This document shows positions 8,155 through 15,369 of a stretch of DNA of 64,000 bases, piece by piece. Under the pieces are notes generated by a model. That model saw only the letters and a program-made list of their open reading frames with translations. It did no database searches and was not told where the DNA came from. Position 1 is the stretch's first letter, and each line of letters begins with the position of its first letter. The translations under genes and the position numbers were made by a program. The DNA is from an uncultured Tenacibaculum sp. (lineage in GTDB: Bacteria; Bacteroidota; Bacteroidia; Flavobacteriales; Flavobacteriaceae). The stretch covers positions 186,001 through 250,000 of the forward strand of contig NZ_CANNBW010000001.1 of assembly GCF_947502995.1 (NCBI RefSeq). The letters are read 5' to 3'.

Positions 8155-8640
8155 TTATTTATTTTGATTGATAGCTTTTAACATTTTTTTGCTGTCTAAA
8201 TATTCAAAGTATCGTGCTGAAATTTTAAACTTCTCATCTAAAATTATTATTGCAGGAAGTGAGAAGTCTTTATTGTTTCTTGATGCTAACAGTAAAGGAA
8301 TATCATGAGTAGGATTTCTTTTTTTGCCAATTTGTTTATTGATAAAGGTATCACCTCCCAAAAAGATCTTATCAGTACTTTCAGCATTCATTTTAACAGC
8401 ATAATAACTAGTGTTTAATTTTGAAATAACTTTAGGGTTTTTAAAAGCCACCTTTTCCATTTTCTTACAGTAAATACACCAGTCTGCATAAAAGTCAATA
8501 AATACTTTCTTAGGTTTTACAGAAAGTGAATCTTCTAACTGTTGAAATGTAATCCAGTTAATACTACTATTTTGTTGGGCTGTTATAGATTGAGGTAATA
8601 AGTAAAGTAATAGTATGTATGTTATCTTTTTTAAAATCAT
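8155..8640 (-). CDS. Thioredoxin-fold periplasmic protein
   Basis: A 161-residue protein with an N-terminal signal peptide (cleavage near residue 21, ITAQQ) and a thioredoxin-like domain. The active site is DWCIYCKKM, with Cys55 and Cys58, preceded by the strand KKVFIDFYA. It resembles the short DUF255/SoxW-like thioredoxins of Bacteroidota that reduce or isomerise disulfides in the periplasm. It is the second gene after the metal-associated TBDR at 8731, 90 bases downstream in the same direction. That suggests it serves disulfides of the receptor or of periplasmic partners (inference). The C-terminal part (AIIILDEKFKISARY) contains the usual final thioredoxin strands. Confidence 0.85.
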   Translation of the reverse strand: MILKKITYILLLYLLPQSITAQQNSSINWITFQQLEDSLSVKPKKVFIDFYADWCIYCKKMEKVAFKNPKVISKLNTSYYAVKMNAESTDKIFLGGDTFINKQIGKKRNPTHDIPLLLASRNNKDFSLPAIIILDEKFKISARYFEYLDSKKMLKAINQNK

Positions 8641-8651
8641 GATATTATAAA

Positions 8652-8714
8652 ACTAAGACCGTTACTTATTTTGGCTTTTGAATTACAGTTTGTAATAAGA
8701 GTAACGACCTTAGT
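8652..8714. repeat. Imperfect hairpin between TBDR and thioredoxin-fold genes
   Basis: The left arm 8652-8670 and right arm 8694-8714 form 17 base pairs in three blocks (6, 7 and 4 bp), separated by a 2x2 internal loop and a 2-base bulge. It starts 16 bases after the TBDR stop on the minus strand and has no T-run. It is likely an intercistronic mRNA element that sets the ratio of the two products. Confidence 0.55.
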
Positions 8715-8730
8715 ACTAATTATTTTTATA

Positions 8731-11082
8731 TTAATGAAGTTTCCCAAATTTTATACCTACAAAAAATGTTCTTGGTAGGTTCGGACCGTAAACATAGTCA
8801 GAATCACGACCTGCGCCTGTATCAAAATCATCTTGATAGCTATTGAAAAGATTATTAACTCCACCTGATAAAGTGATCATAAAGTTGTCATTAAAATCTA
8901 TATGTTTTTCAAGTTTTAAATTCAAATCAAAAAATGGATCCACTTCGTTTAAAGATAAAAACCCTGTGTCACTTACTACTAATGGTACAATCATCTTACC
9001 AGTGTAAGTACCAGTAAGATCTACATTGAATTTTTCACTAGGTATCCAAGTTGCATTTAGATATCCATAAAAATTAGGAACTCTAACAAAATCTTCTATA
9101 ATAATATCGTTTTCTCCAGGGGTTCCATCACTTTCAAAAAGTATTTGTGGTTCATCATATTCAGTACGCTGTAAAGTTCCACCCAATTGAAAACGCCATT
9201 TAGGATTTGGTGAAATTCCTAATTCAAAATTAGAACCAAAAACACTGGCATCAGAACCATTACGAACTTCTTCAAGAATAGAGCCATTTGCTAATGTAGC
9301 GCCTGTACTTACTATGGTGAAAGGATCTTGTAAGCTAGTGAAAAATGTTTCTAAGAGTAAATCGACTTGTAGTAAATTAATCGTTTTTGAGTAATTAAAT
9401 GACCATGTAAACGCATTGGAAAACTCAGCGTCTAAATTATCTGATAAAATAACAAATTGTTGTTCTCCACCTACACTAGAAATATGTAAATCTTCATTGA
9501 AAGCTTGTGGAGCTCTAAATCCGCGTGCATAACCACCTCGTAATTTTATTTCTTTAGAAAGTTGGTAAGATAGTGTCAACCTAGGAGAGATTGCTGTTTG
9601 ATTAATATCAGCTTCCCTAGATATTCCGCCGATAGTATATTTACCATCAACAGCGATATGATCTAATCGAGTACCAAATAAAGCTGTAAACTTTTCAGAA
9701 GGTTTCCATTCGTATTGCGCAAAAACACCTAATGAATTTACACTTTGATCAATCAATCTATTATAACCAGGAATTATGTCCTCTGTGTTACTTATGTTAT
9801 ACTCTGCACCAGTTGTAAGTACATCATTATTTTTTAAGTGTTTCGTGAATTGAGCACCATTAATCCAGGCTAAATCTTTAGTAGTTCCAAATGCATTATT
9901 GGCTGTAATACTATCTTGTCTTGTTCTAGCACCACCTAAACCACCATAATAACTATCTCTATTGGTGTAAGAAGCCGATGTGTATAATTGAAATTTACGG
10001 GTATTATCTTTACTACTTATTTCATAATCTGCTCCACCGATAAAAGTATCGTGATCTAGTTCTTCTGTAATATCTGTGAATTGAGGAGCTAATTCTAAAC
10101 GATCACCCCCACGTCTGTATTCGCGTATAGCATTAAGATTTACTGAAATTCTGCTACGATCATTAGGTTTTATAAAGGCTTTTGCACCTACAGTTGTATT
10201 GCGTAATTCTACAATTTCAGTAAAGCCGTCATTATTCGCGTCATAAGATTCTCTGTTGCGATAAGTTCCATAGAGTGTAATACCGCTACTAAGATCATCA
10301 GCAACATTAGAAGTGTTGAAAGTAACATTTTTGTCCCAAGCATCTCCGTCAATAATAGCTAAATTACTACCAACTTCCCAAGTGTTTAGTACCGGGTCTT
10401 TAGTGATTATATTTATTGTACCTGCGATAGCATTAGAACCAAATAAAGCAGAACCACCACTACGAACTACTTCTACACGATCTATGATGTTTGTAGGAAT
10501 TTGTTCTAAACCATATACTCCTAATAGTGAACTGAAAACTGAACGACTATTTAAAAGTATTTGTGTGTAACCGCCATCTAAACCGTTAAGTCTAACTTGT
10601 GTAAATCCACAGTTTTGACAATTGGTTTCTACTCTTACACCTGGAGCATAATTTAATCCGTCTGCTACTGTAAGGGATTGAGTAGCGTTTAATAAACGTG
10701 GTTTTATAGAAGATACTATAACAGGAGTATTCTTTCGTTCAACACGATTTCTGGTTGCGCTTACAACCACTTCATCAAGACCTAATATATCTTCAATAAG
10801 TTTGAAATCTACTTTTTTATTTTCTCCTTGCGATACTGTAATTTGTCTTTCTACACTACGAAACCCTTGTGAACTTACAATAAGAGTGATTGTTCCGGTC
10901 GGTGTTTTAAAGTTGTAATTACCGTCTTTATCGGTTGTAGTGCCTAAATTACTTCCTTTAACTAGTATTGTTGCAAAGGGTATAGATTCTTCACCCGATA
11001 CTACAGTGCCGCTTACTTCTGCTGTTTGCGCTTGTATACCAATACTTAGTAGTAAAAATATGATTTGATAAATGAATTTCAT
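8731..11082 (-). CDS. TonB-dependent receptor, probably metal or metal-chelate uptake
   Basis: A 783-residue outer-membrane receptor: signal peptide (1-18, ending IQAQ), CarboxypepD_reg-like domain (about 20-95), TonB-box-like LDEVVVSATR (102-111), plug (about 118-230) and barrel to a C-terminal FFVGIKFGKLH. The plug contains an unusual Cys pair, ETNCQNCGFTQVRLNGLDG (Cys155, Cys158), and the conserved IIDRVEVVRSGGSALFGSNAIAG-type segment ending in INIITKDP. It is divergent from a DtxR/MntR-type regulator and a ZIP transporter, with a DtxR-like palindrome in its promoter. This supports iron, manganese or zinc acquisition, possibly as a chelate or haem. The exact ligand is inference. Confidence 0.92.
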   Translation of the reverse strand: MKFIYQIIFLLLSIGIQAQTAEVSGTVVSGEESIPFATILVKGSNLGTTTDKDGNYNFKTPTGTITLIVSSQGFRSVERQITVSQGENKKVDFKLIEDILGLDEVVVSATRNRVERKNTPVIVSSIKPRLLNATQSLTVADGLNYAPGVRVETNCQNCGFTQVRLNGLDGGYTQILLNSRSVFSSLLGVYGLEQIPTNIIDRVEVVRSGGSALFGSNAIAGTINIITKDPVLNTWEVGSNLAIIDGDAWDKNVTFNTSNVADDLSSGITLYGTYRNRESYDANNDGFTEIVELRNTTVGAKAFIKPNDRSRISVNLNAIREYRRGGDRLELAPQFTDITEELDHDTFIGGADYEISSKDNTRKFQLYTSASYTNRDSYYGGLGGARTRQDSITANNAFGTTKDLAWINGAQFTKHLKNNDVLTTGAEYNISNTEDIIPGYNRLIDQSVNSLGVFAQYEWKPSEKFTALFGTRLDHIAVDGKYTIGGISREADINQTAISPRLTLSYQLSKEIKLRGGYARGFRAPQAFNEDLHISSVGGEQQFVILSDNLDAEFSNAFTWSFNYSKTINLLQVDLLLETFFTSLQDPFTIVSTGATLANGSILEEVRNGSDASVFGSNFELGISPNPKWRFQLGGTLQRTEYDEPQILFESDGTPGENDIIIEDFVRVPNFYGYLNATWIPSEKFNVDLTGTYTGKMIVPLVVSDTGFLSLNEVDPFFDLNLKLEKHIDFNDNFMITLSGGVNNLFNSYQDDFDTGAGRDSDYVYGPNLPRTFFVGIKFGKLH

Positions 11083-11109
11083 TTTGTTTTTCTAAAATTT
11101 ATTTCGATG

Positions 11110-11143
11110 CAAATATAAACTAATTTTTAGACTCACCTAAAAA
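11110..11143 (-). promoter_or_regulatory. TBDR promoter with DtxR-like operator
   Basis: On the minus strand a perfect -7 element TATATTTG lies at 11117-11110. Just upstream is the inverted repeat TTTTTAG-ACTCAC-CTAAAAA (11124-11143), whose minus-strand reading contains TTAGGTGAGTCTAA. This resembles the TTAGG-core operators of the DtxR family. It would cover about -14 to -33 of the receptor promoter, so the regulator encoded next door would repress it when metal is replete. Confidence 0.68.
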
Positions 11144-11176
11144 TTGAATTTCACTAATATAAATTTTGTATGTTTG
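11144..11176 (+). promoter_or_regulatory. Promoter of the dtxR-like/zip operon
   Basis: TTG at 11144-11146, a 22-base spacer, then TATGTTTG at 11169-11176; the regulator ATG follows at 11195. The DtxR-like palindrome ends one base before this -33 element, so the same site could autoregulate the operon. Confidence 0.62.
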
Positions 11177-11194
11177 CACTAGGAAAAATCAGTT

Positions 11195-11851
11195 ATGTTT
11201 TCACAATCCGAAGAAAATTATATTAAAACAATTTACCACTTAAGCATAGATTTTGATGGTGGTATAAGTACAAATGCTATAGCAAAACAGTTAAGTACGA
11301 AAGCTTCTTCTGTTACAGATATGGTTAAGAAATTATCTGAAAAGGAGGTTGTGGTATATAAAAAATATCAAGGTGTTACTTTAACTGATTTTGGAAAGAA
11401 AGTAGCTGCAAGTATTATTAGGAAGCATCGATTATGGGAAGTTTTTTTAGTGGAGAAACTCAATTTTTCATGGGATGAAGTTCATGAAGTTGCAGAACAG
11501 TTAGAGCATATAAAGTCTCCAAAGCTAATTTCTGAATTAGATGCATTTCTAGGATATCCAAAACAAGATCCGCATGGAGATCCTATTCCAGATGCAGATG
11601 GAAATATTCATCAAATAGAAAAGAAACTATTGTCGTTGTTAACTATAGGTGAAAAAGGAGTTTGTGTTGGTGTTGATGATACTTCGTCTGAATTTTTAAA
11701 GTTTTTAGACAAGCAAGGAATAGGTTTAGGAAATAGTATTAAAATAGTAGAAATAGAACCTTTTGATGGTTCTTTCGTAATAGAAGTAAATGAGAAAGTA
11801 CTAACTATCTCAAATAAAATAGCAAGTAATTTATACATACAAAAAAGATGA
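11195..11851 (+). CDS. DtxR/MntR-family metal-dependent regulator
   Basis: A 218-residue regulator. It has an N-terminal winged helix (about 1-65, recognition region STKASSVTDMVKKLSEK), a metal-binding dimerisation domain (about 70-140) and a C-terminal FeoA/SH3-like domain (about 145-218). Ancillary-site ligands His78, Glu82 and His97 are in place. Primary-site residues Glu101, Glu104 and His105 match the MntR pattern, with Glu where DtxR has Cys102. The first ligand position (Met10 in DtxR, Asp8 in MntR) is Asn8 here. It should repress metal uptake genes when Mn(II) or Fe(II) is bound. Its stop overlaps the ZIP start by four bases (ATGA), giving translational coupling. Mn versus Fe specificity is not settled. 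Confidence 0.92.
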   Translation: MFSQSEENYIKTIYHLSIDFDGGISTNAIAKQLSTKASSVTDMVKKLSEKEVVVYKKYQGVTLTDFGKKVAASIIRKHRLWEVFLVEKLNFSWDEVHEVAEQLEHIKSPKLISELDAFLGYPKQDPHGDPIPDADGNIHQIEKKLLSLLTIGEKGVCVGVDDTSSEFLKFLDKQGIGLGNSIKIVEIEPFDGSFVIEVNEKVLTISNKIASNLYIQKR

Positions 11852-12684
11852 GTTTTTTTGATCAACTAGTTAATTTCGCCAAAGAACATCCAATTCAAGG
11901 AGCATTGTATGCTTCGTTGTTTACTTGGGGATTAACAGCTTTAGGTGCTGCGTTAGTCTTCTTTTTTAAGAAAATGAACAGAGCAGTTTTAGATGGAATG
12001 TTAGGTTTTACTGGTGGAGTAATGGTAGCTGCAAGTTTTTGGAGTTTATTATCACCAGCTATAGATAACAGTCCGGGTGAAGGTTTTGTAAAGGTTATTC
12101 CTTCAGCAATTGGTTTCGCGTTAGGAGCATTAGCTTTATTCGGAATGGATAAATGGTTGCCACATTTACATATCAATTTTAAAGAAGAAGAGGCTGAAGG
12201 TGTAAAAACAAATTGGCATAAAACAACATTATTAGTTTTAGCAATTACATTACATAATATACCAGAAGGTTTAGCGGTGGGAGTTTTATTTGGAGCTGCA
12301 TCTACATTAGTAGGAGTAGAGCAAACAGAAATGATTATTGCTGCTATTTCTTTAGCGATTGGTATTGGTATTCAAAATTTCCCAGAAGGATTTGCAGTAG
12401 CAATGCCTTTAAGAAGACAAGGTGTAAGTCGTAGAAAAAGTTTTTGGTACGGACAATTATCTGCTATAGTAGAGCCTTTTGCAGCTGTATTAGGAGCATT
12501 AGCAGTTTCTTTCTTTACACCAATTTTACCGTATGCTTTAGCTTTTGCAGCAGGAGCAATGATTTTTGTTGTAGTAGAAGAAGTGATTCCAGAAACACAA
12601 AGAGATAAATACACAGATATAGCTACGCTAGGTTTTATAGGTGGATTTATCGTAATGATGTCTTTAGATGTTGGTTTAGGATAA
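11848..12684 (+). CDS. ZIP-family divalent metal transporter
   Basis: A 278-residue inner-membrane protein with eight predicted membrane segments. The ZIP metal-path motifs are present: HNIPEGLAVGV in TM4 (His136, Glu140) and NFPEGFAVAMPL in TM5 (Asn177, Glu180), followed by EVIPETQ near the C-terminus. A short charged/His loop (about 105-124) lies between TM3 and TM4. ZIP carriers bring Zn2+, Fe2+ or Mn2+ into the cytoplasm. Overlap with the DtxR/MntR-like gene and the divergent TBDR make this the inner-membrane step of a metal uptake route. Its exact metal cannot be told from sequence; ZupT-like carriers are broad. Confidence 0.93.
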   Translation: MSFFDQLVNFAKEHPIQGALYASLFTWGLTALGAALVFFFKKMNRAVLDGMLGFTGGVMVAASFWSLLSPAIDNSPGEGFVKVIPSAIGFALGALALFGMDKWLPHLHINFKEEEAEGVKTNWHKTTLLVLAITLHNIPEGLAVGVLFGAASTLVGVEQTEMIIAAISLAIGIGIQNFPEGFAVAMPLRRQGVSRRKSFWYGQLSAIVEPFAAVLGALAVSFFTPILPYALAFAAGAMIFVVVEEVIPETQRDKYTDIATLGFIGGFIVMMSLDVGLG

Positions 12685-12724
12685 AAAAGAATATACTTAT
12701 CCATAATGTGCAATAGTAAACAAA

Positions 12725-12808
12725 CGTCAACCTGAACTTGTTTCAGGTTCTTGTCATGAATTCTTGTTTGTTAGCGTTATGTGGTTCAGGAATAAATTCG
12801 GAATGACG
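12725..12808. repeat. REP-like palindromic element
   Basis: The element is bounded by CGTC (12725-12728) and GACG (12805-12808). It contains a hairpin AACCTGAA-CTTGT-TTCAGGTT (12729-12749) and, at the other end, an inverted copy of a related motif (TTCAGGAATAAATTCGGAAT). It lies between convergent genes, a typical position for dispersed REP/BIME elements. From memory, similar CCTGAACTTGTTTCAGG sequences recur in flavobacterial genomes. Confidence 0.6.
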
Positions 12809-12870
12809 CTAAAACATCAAATATGATTTATAACGGATATTCAAAAAAAGAATAATCAAATTATATGAAA

Positions 12871-12907
12871 ACAAAAAAGAGACGCTAATTTTTTAGCGTC
12901 TCTTTTG
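12871..12907. terminator. Bidirectional terminator
   Basis: A perfect 10-bp stem, GAGACGCTAA (12879-12888) with TTAGCGTCTC (12893-12902) and a TTTT loop, has an A-run before and a T-run after. It serves the minus-strand cysteine hydrolase gene and possibly the plus-strand ZIP operon. Confidence 0.88.
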
Positions 12908-12930
12908 ATTTATAAAGTAAGTTTTAAATG

Positions 12931-13497
12931 CTATAATCGTTTTAATAATTCCTCTGTAGAAATTACTTCAGCAAATTCTTCATTCAAATTCGCTAATGTG
13001 GTTTGATGAATAGTTTCAGCAGAGAAAACTTCTCCGTTAATTCCTTTTCTATCAAATGTTGCTGTGGCATCAGAAATTAAAAAGGTGTTAAAACCTAAAT
13101 TTCCAGACATTCTTGTTGTTGTAGAAATACAATGATTTGTAGTTAATCCAACAATTACAACAGTGTTGATATTGTTCTCTTCTAAAGTCTCCTTTAGATT
13201 TGTTCCTATGAAGGCACTATTTACATTTTTAACAATTATAGGTTCGTTTGGTAAAGGTTTAATTTCATCACAAAGTTGAAAACCAGGGTGCGATTCATGT
13301 AATAAAGATTTCGGATCTTGAGAACTGTGCATAATGTGATACACAGGTAATTCAGCAGCTCTCCATTTTGCTAAAATCTCTTCGCATTTTTTTTCAGCAT
13401 CTTTATTGTTTCTATTTCCGCCCCAATAATCTTCGTCCTCAAATCCTTTTTGAATATCAACAAGTAGTAAAGCGGTGTTCAAATCTTTTAAGCTCAT
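12931..13497 (-). CDS. Isochorismatase-family cysteine hydrolase
   Basis: A 188-residue cytoplasmic enzyme with the complete catalytic triad of the isochorismatase/nicotinamidase superfamily: Asp14 (ALLLVDIQKGF), Lys90 (IIVKNVNSAF) and Cys123 (GLTTNHCISTTTRM). The preceding Gly-Leu-Thr-Thr carries the usual cis-peptide region. The family hydrolyses amides such as nicotinamide, N-carbamoyl compounds or ureidoacrylate, or vinyl ethers such as isochorismate. The substrate is unclear. The metal-ligand pattern of true nicotinamidase (DxHxxxH) is absent, which argues against PncA. It follows the nitrilase-family gene after only six bases, so a two-step nitrile or amide degradation unit is plausible. 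Confidence 0.88.
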   Translation of the reverse strand: MSLKDLNTALLLVDIQKGFEDEDYWGGNRNNKDAEKKCEEILAKWRAAELPVYHIMHSSQDPKSLLHESHPGFQLCDEIKPLPNEPIIVKNVNSAFIGTNLKETLEENNINTVVIVGLTTNHCISTTTRMSGNLGFNTFLISDATATFDRKGINGEVFSAETIHQTTLANLNEEFAEVISTEELLKRL

Positions 13498-13503
13498 AAG
13501 TAA

Positions 13504-14454
13504 TTAGTTAGAAAAATCAATAATAGATTGTCTTTCTGTGTTTAAAGTAAGTTTTGTAATATCTGGTCGAGAATAATGTCCGACACAATCAAAATTATGA
13601 CGTTCTTCTAATACTTTCTGAAAATCAATTTCTCCAGTAAAAAGTCCTTCTTTTCCTGTAGCTGGCGGAATCACCCATTCTCCATCTGGGCCAGCAATAC
13701 AAGATCCTCCGTTTGCTAAAACTTCTGGAGCATTTTCTACAATTACATCGTAATTTGGTGTGTCTTTAGGGAAATCTTCAATACTCATAAACCCACTAAC
13801 AGAAACTACAAACGATCTACTTTCTTTAGCAATAAATTTCGTGATATCAAAAGTATTTCTTTCTGCGCCAGGCCAAACAGCAACATGTAAATTTTCACCT
13901 TGGGCGTATAAAGCAGTTCTTGGTAGTGGCATCCAGTTTTCCCAACAATTTAAGCCACCAACTGTAAAGTCTTTTAATGGGTGAACTTGTAATCCATGTC
14001 CGTCACCAGGAGACCAAGTTAGTCGTTCTTCGTATGTAGGTTGTAATTTTCTGTGAACAGATTTAATTTCTCCTAATTCATTAATGTAAACAAGTGAGCA
14101 ATACAAGCTGTGATTTCCTCTATTTGCAGCTCTTTCAATAATACCTAAATAAATAGCGATAGATTTTTCTTTAGCGATTTTGCAGATATCATCTAAATCG
14201 CCTTTTTCAATCTGAACAGAATTCTTGATATAATGAGCATGTATCTCTTTTTGGATTTGTGAATTGAATTCAGAACCATTAGTTATCGATAACCAAAACG
14301 GATATCCAGGTAATAATCCTTCGCCAAATATCACAAGATCACAATTTTCATCTGCTGCCTGAAAAATGTAAGATTTCACTTTATCAATGGTCTTTTCTTT
14401 GTTCAGCCAAACAGGAGAAATTTGCGCCATTCCAATTTTTAAGATACTGCTCAT
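13504..14454 (-). CDS. Nitrilase / carbon-nitrogen hydrolase
   Basis: A 316-residue member of the nitrilase superfamily with the full Glu-Lys-Cys triad: Glu45 (VIFGEGLLPGYP), Lys136 (VHRKLQPTYEERLTWSPGDG) and Cys170 (GGLNCWENWMPL). The Cys-Trp-Glu-Asn segment and the RKLQPTYEER motif place it with true nitrilases (cyanide, aliphatic or aryl-acetonitrile type) rather than with amidases such as NIT2. It is first in a two-gene operon with the cysteine hydrolase, which could process an amide product. It is transcribed divergently from the secreted protein at 14664. Substrate unknown; branch-one nitrilase identity is fairly strong. Confidence 0.9.
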   Translation of the reverse strand: MSSILKIGMAQISPVWLNKEKTIDKVKSYIFQAADENCDLVIFGEGLLPGYPFWLSITNGSEFNSQIQKEIHAHYIKNSVQIEKGDLDDICKIAKEKSIAIYLGIIERAANRGNHSLYCSLVYINELGEIKSVHRKLQPTYEERLTWSPGDGHGLQVHPLKDFTVGGLNCWENWMPLPRTALYAQGENLHVAVWPGAERNTFDITKFIAKESRSFVVSVSGFMSIEDFPKDTPNYDVIVENAPEVLANGGSCIAGPDGEWVIPPATGKEGLFTGEIDFQKVLEERHNFDCVGHYSRPDITKLTLNTERQSIIDFSN

Positions 14455-14663
14455 TATAGTTATTTAGGTTTGTTTGTTACACGAATATATTCAAAAATGA
14501 GATGAGAATTTTAAAATGAAAACGGATTTAACAAATTGTTATAAAATGTAGAGTTTGCAACAAAACTCGTGTGTTATAAGTACATATACCGTATGCGTAC
14601 ATCAAAAAATTGTTTTTAAAAGCAGCTTGTTTTTGTTTTGATGAAAATTTTAAAACAGAAAAA

Positions 14664-15353
14664 ATGAAATTAAAATTGATGGTTGTATTGTTGTTGCTTT
14701 TGACTAGTAATTTCTATGCGCAAAAAAGTGTTCAACAATACGAATTTAAAAAAGGAGAGGTGTTAGATATACTTTTAATTAGTAATACCAAAAAAGGTTT
14801 TAACAAATTGTTCGATCGCTACAAGAAAACTATTTTTCCTGTGGGAGTTAAATATTCCTTCACTCCGCAGAAAGGATTTAAAACAGATGAGCTGATCTTC
14901 GGAAGTTATCTTCCGAAGAGTTTGATTTTTGGAAAGTGGGAAAATATTGTAAAAAGAGAGCATTTTTTAAATGTTATTGAAAAAGAAGTTCCAGATTTTC
15001 ATGAGCAAAGAAGAAGGTTGTTTACACATTTTGAATTAGCATATTATGAAATACAAAGTGATATAAAATTTGAGATTAATCGAAATAAATATAATGTAGT
15101 AACCTCGTTTTGGAAAAAGAATAAGAAGAGTGAAAAATTTATAAAAGAATGGATTCAAGAAGTTGAAAAATCAGGAGGAAAGATTATTATAAAACTAACA
15201 AACGGAAAATCTCCTTTAGGCTATTATTATAATCCTACTTTAATTACAATTGTAACTTGGGAAACTAAAGAAGCATTTCAGTCTTTTTTAAAGAAGCATC
15301 CGTTGTCAATTTATAAAGATTTAAAACATGTACATCAATTTGTAATTGATTAA
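14664..15353 (+). CDS. Secreted hypothetical protein, possibly dimeric alpha-beta barrel fold
   Basis: I place the start at the ATG at 14664, which gives a proper signal peptide (MKLKLMVVLLLLLTSNFYAQ); an in-frame ATG at 14610 would put 18 unlikely residues in front of it. The 229-residue product has two similar halves. Each carries a beta-strand and a helix with an aromatic motif (DILLISNTKKGFNKLFDRY near the N-terminus; LITIVTWETKEAFQSFLKKH near the C-terminus). This is suggestive of ferredoxin-like domains as in DUF1330 or antibiotic-biosynthesis-monooxygenase proteins, but that is only a weak resemblance. It leads a three-gene unit with an AraC-type regulator and a DUF2911 protein. Confidence 0.68.
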   Translation: MKLKLMVVLLLLLTSNFYAQKSVQQYEFKKGEVLDILLISNTKKGFNKLFDRYKKTIFPVGVKYSFTPQKGFKTDELIFGSYLPKSLIFGKWENIVKREHFLNVIEKEVPDFHEQRRRLFTHFELAYYEIQSDIKFEINRNKYNVVTSFWKKNKKSEKFIKEWIQEVEKSGGKIIIKLTNGKSPLGYYYNPTLITIVTWETKEAFQSFLKKHPLSIYKDLKHVHQFVID

Positions 15354-15369
15354 ATTCACCACAAAAAAT

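Noticed and set aside
10313..10570. A plus-strand frame of 85 codons within the TBDR.
   Set aside because: Antisense shadow of the receptor gene; the translation follows its codon pattern.
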